Assembly (NCBI RefSeq): GCF_964355755.1
Contig: NC_092677.1
Location: 4,097,001 to 4,161,000 of the forward strand
Length of the DNA stretch: 64,000 nt
Source: Antedon mediterranea
Taxonomy: Eukaryota > Echinodermata > Crinoidea > Comatulida > Antedonidae
Direction: 5' to 3'
Position numbers and translations under genes: made by a program. A model generated the notes under the pieces. That model was not told the origin of the DNA, made no database searches, and was given only the letters and a program-made list of their open reading frames with translations. Shown here in pieces: positions 11,901 through 20,033 of the stretch (within the stretch, counting starts at the first letter, position 1; each line of letters opens with the position of its first letter).

Positions 11901-13276
11901 TCATACGTACGCTTCGAATGATGATTGCCTTGTATGTTATTGATAAACGATTAAGAAAGAAAATAATTAGATTTGCTTTCAACGTTTCAAAACAACTTTG
12001 TTTATCATCAAATGATGAAAGGAAATTTAAAAAGAGAATTTAGTTTAGAGATTATTTATTTATTCAAATTTGTTTTACAAGGGTAGCTCTCACAGCTGTA
12101 CAGCTTACTTAAAGAGGCACTCTTAAAAACAATAAAGAAATATATACATTATAAATACATTCAAACATAAAGATACAAGAGGATTTATAAAGTTAAAATT
12201 CTCAAATTCATTACAAAATTAAACTTAGAAATTATTCTACTGCAGTTACTGCAGTAAACTGCATTTTTCCCTACAATAAAGTATGATTTCGTTTGTCTCA
12301 ATGTACAAGTTTATAAGGGAATAAAAATAAAATTTCATTAATTTTCTCAATATTAAAGAGATGGTCCATACTGTGCATGTTAAAGATCATGGTATGTTAT
12401 TCGAAAAGAGTAGGTGATCGTTTCCTCCGTTGATGTGCTGATTTGGTAGGCGCTGCACTGCTGCCGTGGGTCCGTAACCTAATCCGAATTTCCTTAGTTT
12501 CCAGTTAAGCTTAAGGACCAGTATAAACACCACCTTAAATTTGGTTTTTTATGTTTTTTTTATCCAGAGACATGAAGCAATTTCAAGCAAAACTTCTAAA
12601 AGCAGATCTTCATGGATGCATCATGACAGGTAAGTAGAACCTATTAAGGGGACACCTTTGGGACCCAAAAAAGTGTCCCCTGGTTGGTCATATATCGTTT
12701 GTTTCATGGTAAAGTGTCGCCCTTAATCGGGGTGTGTATAATTGTTTTCTTTGCTGCAAATATGTTTTTATATTATTATTGTTCTTTTGCAGTAACCAAA
12801 TCTAAATGTCCAACATACATCGGACAGTCTGGTATCTTACTACAAGAAACAAGAAACGTCTTCAAGATAATCACCAAAGAAGACAAACTCAAAAGTAAGA
12901 ACAACAACCAGAATTACCACAGACCACAATTGTTCTTACCACACCATTACCAGTACCACTACCAACACCACAATTATTACCATTATTGGTTCAATACTGT
13001 ATAACCACAGACATTACCACCAACCATTATTCATCACCATTATTCACCAACAGTTACCATTAACAGTTAACCATACCATTTACCGTTGCTAAAATTCCAA
13101 TTTCCACAACCACAATGATAAAACATTTTTTTTTTACAGCGATTCCAAAAGCAAACTCTATATTCACATATGAATTCTGTGGTCATGTGGTGGACATTTA
13201 TGGAAATCAGTTCAAACACAGGTCAAGTCAAAGGTCAGCGAGACGGTTTAAGACCAAACCAACAGTAGATTTGTAA
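5872..13276 (+). CDS. POP4: POP4 / RPP29, ribonuclease P and MRP protein subunit p29
   Basis: POP4 is a core protein of RNase P, which removes tRNA 5' leaders, and of RNase MRP, in the nucleus and nucleolus. Six exons give 231 aa (family usual about 220). The N-terminal 100 residues are basic and poorly conserved except RLTSKEKKALKLFEISKEHQ. Then come YIPLHQLWLEYIKE, the block FQAKLLKADLHGCIMTVTKSKC, broken over exons 4-5, the strand GILLQETRNVFKIITKEDKL, and a C-terminal YGNQFKHRSSQRSARRFK ending in TVDL. These build the Sm-like barrel of the p29 family. All phases agree and no lesion is seen. Intron 3 is long because it holds a DNA transposon. It runs head-to-head with CPSF1 and tail-to-tail with the next gene. 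Confidence 0.97.
6087..6322 (+). CDS. POP4: POP4 coding exon 2
   Basis: Residues 28-106. Acceptor TTGCAG. It encodes FINSFITRNVPASR, a Lys/Arg-rich stretch, and LTSKEKKALKLFEISKEHQ. The donor is GTAAAG at 6323. Reading on would hit TAA at once, so splicing here is required. Confidence 0.93.
6499..7244. mobile_element. Fold-back element with repetitive terminal inverted repeats (POP4 intron 2)
   Basis: The left arm (about 6499-6640) and the inverted right arm (about 7080-7244) each consist of 12-bp subrepeats of the type gtcaactcggcc / gtcaagtcggcc, followed inward by a shared cattatggaacgcaaaaagtg-like segment (here ending tatggaacgcaaaaagtg). The interior is AT-rich except for a short open stretch at 6772-7002 (76 codons) that I do not recognise. 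There is no transposase, so it must be non-autonomous if it is mobile at all. Confidence 0.75.
7306..7400. repeat. Dispersed ggggac / ggggtgtcc repeat (POP4 intron 2)
   Basis: Reads acagtaaaaccactatgaag, then ggggacatctttgg, and further on cctctgaataggggtgttct. Related pieces recur at about 3115, 4160, 12640, 14385, 16250, 22520, 36470, 50750 and 63890. The second half matches the core of the left-edge satellite. Confidence 0.65.
7555..7632 (+). CDS. POP4: POP4 coding exon 3
   Basis: Acceptor after a T-rich tract (TTTTTTTTAG). It encodes YEMYIPLHQLWLEYIKEYM and then LTHLPKQ. Donor GTGAGT at 7633. The PLHxLWxxYI block is the start of the conserved p29 core. Confidence 0.94.
8008..11309 (+). 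mobile_element. DNA transposon with long terminal inverted repeats, degraded (POP4 intron 3)
   Basis: The ends gtcaggcagcatttgt (8008) and its complement (ending 11309) are inverted repeats of about 270 bp that include ctttttcaaaatggc and cgcgtttttcattcgctggg blocks. TA at 8006-8007 and at 11310-11311 is the likely target duplication. Subterminal regions hold further inverted motifs (for example gaccatttgacctttaacc). Internal coding fragments at 8939-10660 belong to a transposon-associated protein family known to me only as uncharacterised. They are broken by frameshifts and one stop. Confidence 0.85.
8939..10660 (+). pseudogene. Broken transposon protein, unclassified family with C-terminal Cys-rich tail
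   Basis: One ancestral reading frame is spread over several frames. It starts at 8939 (TIEKQDQLGKEALDKFVTSR), shifts near 9385-9395 (continuing IIDGMCVINMVKKV), shifts again near 9590-9600 (continuing YHVNDNTEIKNIKTFLSHK), and again near 10010 (continuing LGKQISAALIGWYAFKGTDN). It also has an in-frame TAA at 10433-10435 before the tail. Motifs are VDIFSVDTDVFILLTG, FAGKG, DLRWMLF and a terminal cluster CTCNGSCSTNHCSCKKNNLLC. The DTDV motif plus an upstream acidic EEGD recalls PIN/FEN-like nucleases, which is only a hypothesis. The gene is dead in this copy. Confidence 0.75.
12055..12200 (-). mobile_element. Probable LINE 3' end remnant
   Basis: On the minus strand the segment ends tacccttgtaaaacaaattt followed by gaataaataaataat. 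This is the usual form of CR1/L2-type 3' ends (a short conserved stem, then a simple tail). No coding part is attached. Call by form only. Confidence 0.35.
12568..12629 (+). CDS. POP4: POP4 coding exon 4
   Basis: Acceptor TATCCAG. It encodes DMKQFQAKLLKADLHGCIM. Donor GTAAGT at 12630. It has no ORF of its own long enough for a simple scan, and the family block KLLKADLHG identifies it. Confidence 0.95.
12793..12894 (+). CDS. POP4: POP4 coding exon 5
   Basis: Acceptor CTTTTGCAG. It encodes VTKSKCPTYIGQSGILLQET and then RNVFKIITKEDKLK. Donor GTAAGA at 12895. These are the most conserved strands of the p29 barrel. Confidence 0.96.
12904..13080. repeat. ACC-rich simple repeat in POP4 intron 5
   Basis: Irregular repeats of accattaccagtacca type fill most of the 245-bp intron. 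Not coding, and no structure beyond low complexity. Confidence 0.6.
13140..13276 (+). CDS. POP4: POP4 coding exon 6 (terminal)
   Basis: Acceptor TTTTTACAG. It encodes IPKANSIFTYEFCGHVVDIY and then GNQFKHRSSQRSARRFK, ending TVDL and TAA (13274-13276). This is the family's usual C-terminus. An AATAAA lies at 13409-13414. Confidence 0.96.
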
Positions 13277-13408
13277 CATTCTTACTGTAAGCCCGAACAA
13301 TAGATTTGTGATGTACCGGATTCATATTTCGAAACAACCTGATATTTAAAAATACAAACTGCATCAATTTTATTTTTCAAATATAAAATTTATTCATACT
13401 ATATAAAC

Positions 13409-13462
13409 AATAAAATTAAATAGATTTTTTATATACAGTATAAACAAAACTTTTTATTTATT
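13409..13462. terminator. Overlapping convergent polyadenylation signals
   Basis: AATAAA on the plus strand at 13409-13414 (for POP4), and AATAAA on the minus strand at 13453-13458 and 13457-13462 (for the secreted-protein gene). The stop codons of the two genes are only 280 bp apart, so the 3' UTRs are likely to overlap. Confidence 0.6.
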
Positions 13463-13556
13463 GTTGTTTAAAAATGTTTGCTTTTATGTTGAAAAAGTCA
13501 TTTAAATCTCAATATTATTTTGAAAAAGTTTCTGGAGAAAGTTATTGTGCAAAAGT

Positions 13557-14160
13557 TTATTGTAGATGTTCCGAAGAAGATGTTTGTGTGTTACTGTGAC
13601 CCTTGTGTCGAATGTGCTCTTTTTTGTGATGCGTCTTTCCATGGTGGCGCCGATTTAAAGCATCTTTAATGTGTAGATTTTCTTTTCTTATTTCACTCAC
13701 ATAATCTTCTAAATGTTTTACTGACGTTACTTCGACATTTTCCGAATTTTTTACTGATGTTGTCTCATAACCAGCATTGTTGAGAAGTGATTGAATTAAA
13801 GAAGAATGGTTTGGTTTCGGTAATGATACAGTCTGGCGACCTTTCTCGTTGGCTCGATCAATAACCGGTGCTCCGTCCGTGTCTTGTACCATTTTCGGAT
13901 ATTCAAAGTTTTTATCGTTGTTGAATGATATCGTCGGGAATGTGCTTGTTTGTTTTTTTGAAGAAATGTACCATTCAAGGAAAACATCTTCAGAGTTTCC
14001 GTCAAAGTTTTTCAGCATTTTTTTCCAGAACTGCTTGCATAATTTATGATGTAGATGTCTGATGTTGTTGTCGTTAACTTCCTCTGCTAGCAGACAAGTA
14101 ACCATGGTGATGAGAATAAACAAAGTAGAACAATGCATCTTGGGAGTTTTCTTTAATAGT
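13557..14160 (-). CDS. Exon 2 of the orphan secreted-protein gene (coding)
   Basis: Acceptor GTATTTTTCAG, then 22 bases, then the ATG at 14136-14138. The frame is open for 193 codons to the stop at 13557-13559. Base composition is less AT-rich than in the flanks. Confidence 0.75.
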
Positions 14161-16490
14161 CTGAAAAATACAAATAAAAAACTTAATTTTTTAATTTAAT
14201 TAAAAAAAATGTTAATTTATAAAAGATGTATTTACATATGTAAATGTATTTATATGTAATTACAACTACTTTAGGATATAAAAAGTGTATATTTATTTTT
14301 TTTAAATGAAAGAAAATAAATTAAGACTAATTTCACTTTTGTAATGATTGTATGTGTATGTTAGAAGTCTTCTTTGGGCATCCCTATTCTGGAGACACCT
14401 CTGTTCAGGGTACAGGGGAGTTGATATGATTTTACAGCCAACCCCGATTCAAGCGACACCCGTAAGGAGATACGTATACCACCTTAAGATAGACTCTACT
14501 CTATTTGCATGGTACACATTAAGTACACACTTAATGCGCTTAAGTTGGTTAGGCATTTAACAAAAATTATTAATACATGTAACACCTTTCATGACAATTG
14601 GATTTTTATATGAAGGACATCATCCCCTGTGGACTAAAACCTTGGAATTTTTTATTTTCTTAACCAATGTATCTCTGAAGGCATTGATGAATTAATACTC
14701 ATCAATAATTATTAAAGGCATCACCGAAATTGAACAATGTACGCATATTTGATTCGGATACTGAAACAATTTTTCTATATTGATTATGAAATGATATTCA
14801 ATAATCATAAGCGAAGGCTATTGTCTGAACTAGTGTAGGTATCGTACGTTTCATTAAAATCAATGATCTTCAGCAAATTAGCGACATATCTGCCGCGTGA
14901 TTGGTTAAAAAGTACGTGGGGCATAAGACCTTCAAATCGCAACCTGCTCGTCCCTTGCTGAGAACTTGAGACAAAAGAATTCTTGTCGTGGAAATACTTC
15001 AAATACCTATCAGTGAGTTTTCTCACACGCGCATCTGTAGCGCGTTACCAAGCCTGATCTTTTCATTTGTTTACAAACCAAGGTGTAACCTAGCAACAAA
15101 CACCTTGATTCTATGAGTATTTCTGGTAACGAGCAACTATTCTATTACATTTTTCATTTATACTAATTATAAATATATTTTGTTGTTGTAAAATAAGGTG
15201 TCACCCACCAAGCAACAAACTCCCTGATTCTATGAGTAACTTTCGTAACTTTATTTTAACAAACTATTTTATACCATTTTTTTTTAGAAATTTGTACTTA
15301 TAATAACTTTTTTAATTTTGCAAGATATTTTAGTTAGGCTAGATTTTAATTTTAAAATGTGTATACTTGGTAATAATAATAATTGGTAATAATATAAATG
15401 TAATATTAATAATTTAAATACATTAATATTTATTTATTCTTTATTTATTTAAACAAGCTAATCTTAAACTTAATAGGTTAATATGTTTTTTGGTTATTCT
15501 ACTGAAATAATCCTGCATCATAAATGTATATTTTCTTACCAATTATTAAATTTGAACTAAATGTTTAAAAATCTGGCCAATTATGTTCAGTTTACTTTTC
15601 TATGGTTAAAATTAATTTAAAATAATTATATTATATTATTATAAGTCATTTATTTAGAAAACATTGCTAATTGAAGTTCTAATTAGTTTAAAATAAATAA
15701 TTACACATTGCAAATCTTTGAACATTTAATGTGAATATTCAAAATATATGCAAATATTCAAATATATGCAAATGTTCAGAAAAAAAAACTTGCACCTATG
15801 CATATAATAATATAATAGCATATAATTATAAAATAGCAAGTAAAGTATATTTTGCTTTTAAACTTTACAAATTTAGATATTTTTAATTTCAATGTGATGG
15901 CTGATATTATATGTGAATATTCAAAATAATATGCAAAATAATATGCAAATATTGAAAATATATGCTAATTCAGAACATCAATACACTTGCACCAAATAGA
16001 ATTATATAAAACCTGTCAAGCAAAATATTTTGTTAAAAAGTAAATTTACATATTTCTAATTTCTATGTAGATATGCCGGATATTATGTATTTATAATTTA
16101 ACAACTTCAAATAGACATTTTCACTTCTGCAGTATTGTAAATTTTATTTTATTAATTATAATATTGTCATATGCTTTTTAATTTCTTATACGTATAAATA
16201 AAAAACATTCTGACATAAAAATATTTTTATATAATAGAACAAAATAAAAGGCGACATCTTCAGGACCCAACAAAGTGTCCCAAGACCCAACCTCTTGTCA
16301 GGGGTGTTAAATTGGCTCCTTAATAAGGATGTCCAAAAAGGGGATCTACTAAACTATTAATTAAGTTATTAGTACTTAATGAAGTATGAATACAATTTTA
16401 ATTATTACAACTCACCTCCACTTAAATACACCAAGTGTTGTTGTAAGAGCTCTGTTGTGATGTGTACACTGCAATGGTTTCATAGCAAAT
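13557..16490 (-). CDS. Orphan secreted protein, 193 aa, two exons
   Basis: I do not recognise the family. Exon 2 (13557-14160) holds the whole coding frame from the ATG at 14138. Residues 1-18 (MHCSTLFILITMVTCLLA) are a signal peptide with likely cleavage before EEV. The mature chain has one cysteine in an amphipathic basic stretch (HHKLCKQFWKKMLKNF), an N-glycosylation site (NHS), dibasic sites (KK, RR), a likely helix (HLEDYVSEIRKENLHIKDAL) and a His/Lys-rich tail. A 5' exon ends at 16416 with a GGAG|GTGAG donor, matched by the TTTTTCAG acceptor at 14161. A hormone or cytokine-like precursor is possible but unproven. With only one Cys it is not a typical Cys-knot factor. Confidence 0.7.
15080..15290. 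repeat. Degenerate tandem duplication
   Basis: Two copies of about 110 bp share aaggtgt..acc..agcaacaaac and ttgattctatgagta. Located in the intron of the secreted-protein gene. Confidence 0.5.
15720..16090. repeat. About 190-bp tandem duplication, AT-rich
   Basis: Two diverged copies share gtgaatattcaaaata, atatgcaaat, cacttgcacc and aaattta.atattt..aatttc. No coding content. Confidence 0.55.
16250..16345. repeat. Dispersed ggggac / ggggtgtcc repeat
   Basis: Contains caggacccaacaaagtgtcc, caggggtgttaaattgg and aaggatgtccaaaaagggg. Same family as at 7306, 12640 and 63890. Confidence 0.55.
16416..16490 (-). other. Exon 1 of the orphan secreted-protein gene (5' UTR or N-terminal extension)
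   Basis: It ends in a strong donor (GTGGAG|GTGAG). An ATG at 16481-16483 is in frame with the exon-2 ATG across the splice (68 + 22 bases = 30 codons, MKPLQCTHHNRALTTTLGVF and on). Using it would bury the signal peptide. The likely cap site is only about 9 bases upstream, so ribosomes would probably skip it. I favour the exon-2 start. Confidence 0.55.
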
Positions 16491-16525
16491 GAAGAGAGGC
16501 CGCATCATCTTTTACAATTTATACG
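16488..16525 (-). promoter_or_regulatory. TATA-box promoter of the orphan secreted-protein gene
   Basis: TATAAA on the minus strand at 16518-16523, about 31 bases upstream of a ctcttcatttg initiator-like stretch near 16490. Spacing is canonical. A TATA promoter suits a tissue-restricted secreted product. Confidence 0.5.
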
Positions 16526-19500
16526 TTCATCTCAGTCGGCAGGGGGTAACTTTGATTAAGATGTCTGCGCTAATGAGGCAAAAGATATCTCATTGGTTCT
16601 CAATTAGCCGTATCATTGTCCTTACATGAACACATCAGCTGGAAAATTACAACCGAAACTTTTTTGTTCGTTAGCGCGTTAATACGCTGTATCACTATCA
16701 ATCGATATTCTTAATCAATACTATTAAAAAATTCAACAACGGAATCAGAGATTATATATCGACGAAGATTATTGTGCCATGAATTATTTAAAACAATTGA
16801 CAATATCATTTAACAGCACTAATTCCTTTACGACTCGATTTCACGCTTTGTACCATTTGATACATTACGCAAGCTGTCAGAACATTGAGTTACTGGCCTC
16901 TGACGCGTCAGACCGTTTAATATGCCATGGTGGTCTGTAGTCGATGAGACGTAAACTGGTATTGTACTTGAAACACGTTCTTATCTAGTTTGCACTGCGA
17001 AATGAGGACATTTATTTCTGAATTTATTGATTTTTGTAATTGATCTATTAATGCCTTGAGATTATCAGTAGAATGATCGCAAACGCAATTCGTTTCCGAC
17101 GTGGGGGCATTGAAGGTGGTCTATAATAATGTTGGTGGGAGGTACAATTGTTAACGCAAAACTAGATAACTTCTAAAGAGTTTTACAAAGCAGAAAATGG
17201 TTTTAAAGACCATAAGAAAAATGTAAAATATTTGCAAAAGACAAGGTTTTTGATTGGATGATACATATGCCCTTCATCGGTATTGAACACAATGTTTTTG
17301 ATGGAAATATATTTTAATATTAACCTATATTTTCAATGTCAACAAAATAAACAAATTGTCATTTTTTCAATATTCTTTTAAAGATTGATATTAATTAGTG
17401 GTAAACAGGAGACCAACTGGGTTTGAAGTTCATTGACCTTTGTGCAATTCTTGGTTGTTTTTGCATCATGGTATTGGAAATTATTTGTTTTGAACATCAC
17501 ATTTGAAGCCTGTATGATATACCATAACCCTTAATCTAATCATGATACAGGCACCACGTGTGATACTGTATTGCAGAATCTGCGAGATAATCTGAAAAAT
17601 ATTCATATATGAAAATACAATACAGAAAATCAGTTTGAAAATAATACACTGAATATAATATACAATGTAGTTAAACATTTTAAATAATTTATTAATATCA
17701 TCAACAATTAGTTCAGCAGATAAAAAACAATTGGATATAATAATATTAACAGAGCAATGTGACAATAAGTTAAACTTATGTATATATTACACAGTATATT
17801 ATGCTATAAATGTACATGTTGTAAAGATGTGTCCTTATAGACATACAGTACCATATCACATAAATGACATATATTTGGCCAAAAAAATAAATAAATATCA
17901 ATTGTCAAATTGATATTGATAAATGTTGAACATTGATTCTAGCAGACAGACTTAATTGTGGAAAAGTTTTATCAGATTTCATCTTTCGTTTATTGGCTTT
18001 ATGTGTTTTATCGTGCTTTGGGTTGGGAGCACTTCCTGTGCCAAGACTTGACTAGAAACTGTTTTAGCCCGAAAAAAAATGGAAGAAAAGCATTCAAAAT
18101 TATGTCGTTGTTATGCAAATGGAGTAGTTTACTTTAGGCACAGGTATGTATGTGAAGTCGTAGACACGTGCTGGGATGTGCAGTAGTAATTAGGTAGCTT
18201 TAGGGAGCAACAACCAACGACGTTAGGAACAAGGTCATGTCAAAATTCATTGTGCTAACGCCGGGAAGTTGGGAAATCACTCTATTTCCTGACTTTTTTT
18301 GTATTTTAAAGTTCAGACTATAAGACCAACGATGCATCAATGCGCATAGTCTATAAAATATGCGGAAAAGTAAAAGACCCATACTGTAACAAATAAAAAC
18401 ACCCTCAGATCATCAAAAGGGTTAAATATTAGAATGCCTTATTGTACTGTATATACAGTACGCTTGCAATACGCGTTCAAGAATTTGTTCAAACCTAATG
18501 TATTAATACGGGTACAGATGGCTGTGTACCTAACAATATGTGAGGACATTTGTAAAAGGGTTTTAACAGGTAAATATATTTACAGTCCTGTCTATAGTTT
18601 AAAAAAAAACCTGGAATGTTTATTATTTTACAATAAATTAAGATTAATTAATTACAAACATACAGAATTTTATATCAAGGTCCAGGTGGAAAAATATAGA
18701 AGAGGTCTGTTTTTCTGTAGAGCAAAACAAAAAAACAAAAATAGTCTAGGGAGCTTTTATTAGTTTAGAAGATTGATGCATTGCTGTCAATATTTCTTTG
18801 CTGTATGGTTGTATATTATAAAAAAAAATATTTTATAATAATTCACAAATATTATAAAAATGAAATATACTGCATATATAGCCAGTTCACATTGAAATAA
18901 TTATGGTGCTTTAGCACAAAACACTTTATATAATCTAAACAGTACATTTAAGGTTTGTTGAATTGTAATACTGTAATATAAACACACACGCACCAGGGAG
19001 TTGTAATTAATTATTAACTCCATACACACACTAAGCAACCATGTTTAATAATGATCATACCTTGAAACTTCATTCTTATAAAATACATACATAACGAAAA
19101 TTTGTTAATAAACAATTCTTGATTTCATAGTATTACAACTACCAGAAGAAGTTCGAACAAGCTTTACAGCACCATACAACAACATACCTTTAATTAATGC
19201 AGAAAAATCGCAATAAATATTGTAAATGTTATGTTTCAGAATTTGTTTAGACTTCCGTCAATTGGAAGGCAATTTTAACCTTTTTTTGGTAAAGCCAGAA
19301 ACACAAATCGCCACTTAAAAATACCTGTACTCAAACTTAATGGGCCATGGGACCATTTTCATAATTTGACACAATTTAGCAGCCTAAACATGGTTTGTTT
19401 GTTTGCAAATATACAGTTGAGTTTGTTAAAGTCCAAACCAGGTCATAAAATATGTTTTAAGTTAAGTGAATTTTAACAGATATAGCTCAGGTTTATTGAC

Positions 19501-19568
19501 ATTTCTAGGATATCACAAAGCTTGGAGCAGACCCAAGATATTCTGTATTAAATATGAGATACATATAA
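16526..19568. other. Intergenic region, no gene seen
   Basis: Very AT-rich. The open frames present (for example at 17481-17765 and 18434-18763) have no recognisable domains and low-complexity composition. It probably includes distal 3' UTR sequence of the cyclase on the minus strand. Confidence 0.6.
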
Positions 19569-19860
19569 TGAGTGGCCGAGCGGTTAAGTTAGTTAGTGGA
19601 ACCATAATTAATTTTTTTTAGTCTTCTCTGATAAGGACTATAAATTGTAGGTCCAGTGTTCACATCTAATCTAGCTTACTTTAAAGAAGCTAGTACATCT
19701 TTCGACACAAGTAGAGATTTAGTCCGGTGTACTAGTCCACACACACAGCACTATGCAATTGGTACTGGACCGTTTTAGAGGTGTTTACCACCTGTTGGTT
19801 CCATTCTTCACTAATGTACAGTACATCTTAGTGAGAAATTTGAATAAATAAAAAAAACAA
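19569..19860 (+). mobile_element. tRNA-derived SINE (Leu/Ser-like head)
   Basis: The head reads gagtggccgagcggttaag, an exact class II tRNA D-arm with A box. A degenerate B box (ccagtgttcacatct) follows. The body runs to an A-rich tail (tgaataaataaaaaaaa). It ends about 15 bp from the cyclase stop codon on the opposite strand, so it lies in that gene's 3' UTR. Confidence 0.75.
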
Positions 19861-19874
19861 TTCTCAAATAAAAA

Positions 19875-20033
19875 TCAGTAGACAGAACTAAGGTTAGCGG
19901 ATTGTGATATAGATCTGTTCATCTTCTTTACTAAGTACGTCTTCAGATTGCCTTTTCCTTTAATGGACACAAATCCACGGCTTTCGCAAGTAAAGCCCAG
20001 CTCATTCAATACGCTGGCAGTCTCCTCTGTAAC
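19875..20033 (-). CDS. ADCY2/4/7-like: Adenylyl cyclase exon 23 (terminal)
   Basis: Residues 1094-1145. [16 protein letters not shown] and [18 protein letters not shown] close the C2 domain, followed by TGA at 19875-19877. Acceptor CAG at 20034-20036. The second Lys of KGKG (K1120) is the phosphate-binding lysine of the family. Confidence 0.96.
   Translation of the reverse strand, partial: VTEETASVLNELGFTCESRGFVSIKGKGNLKTYLVKKMNRSISQSANLSSVY

Noticed and set aside
14805-15026. 73-codon minus-strand frame in the intron of the secreted-protein gene
   Set aside because: No recognisable motif, no splice sites that join the neighbouring exons, and composition like the flanking intron.
18434-18763. 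109-codon plus-strand frame in the 16.5-19.5 kb gap
   Set aside because: AT-rich, Lys/Tyr-biased, with no motif and no neighbouring exon signals.
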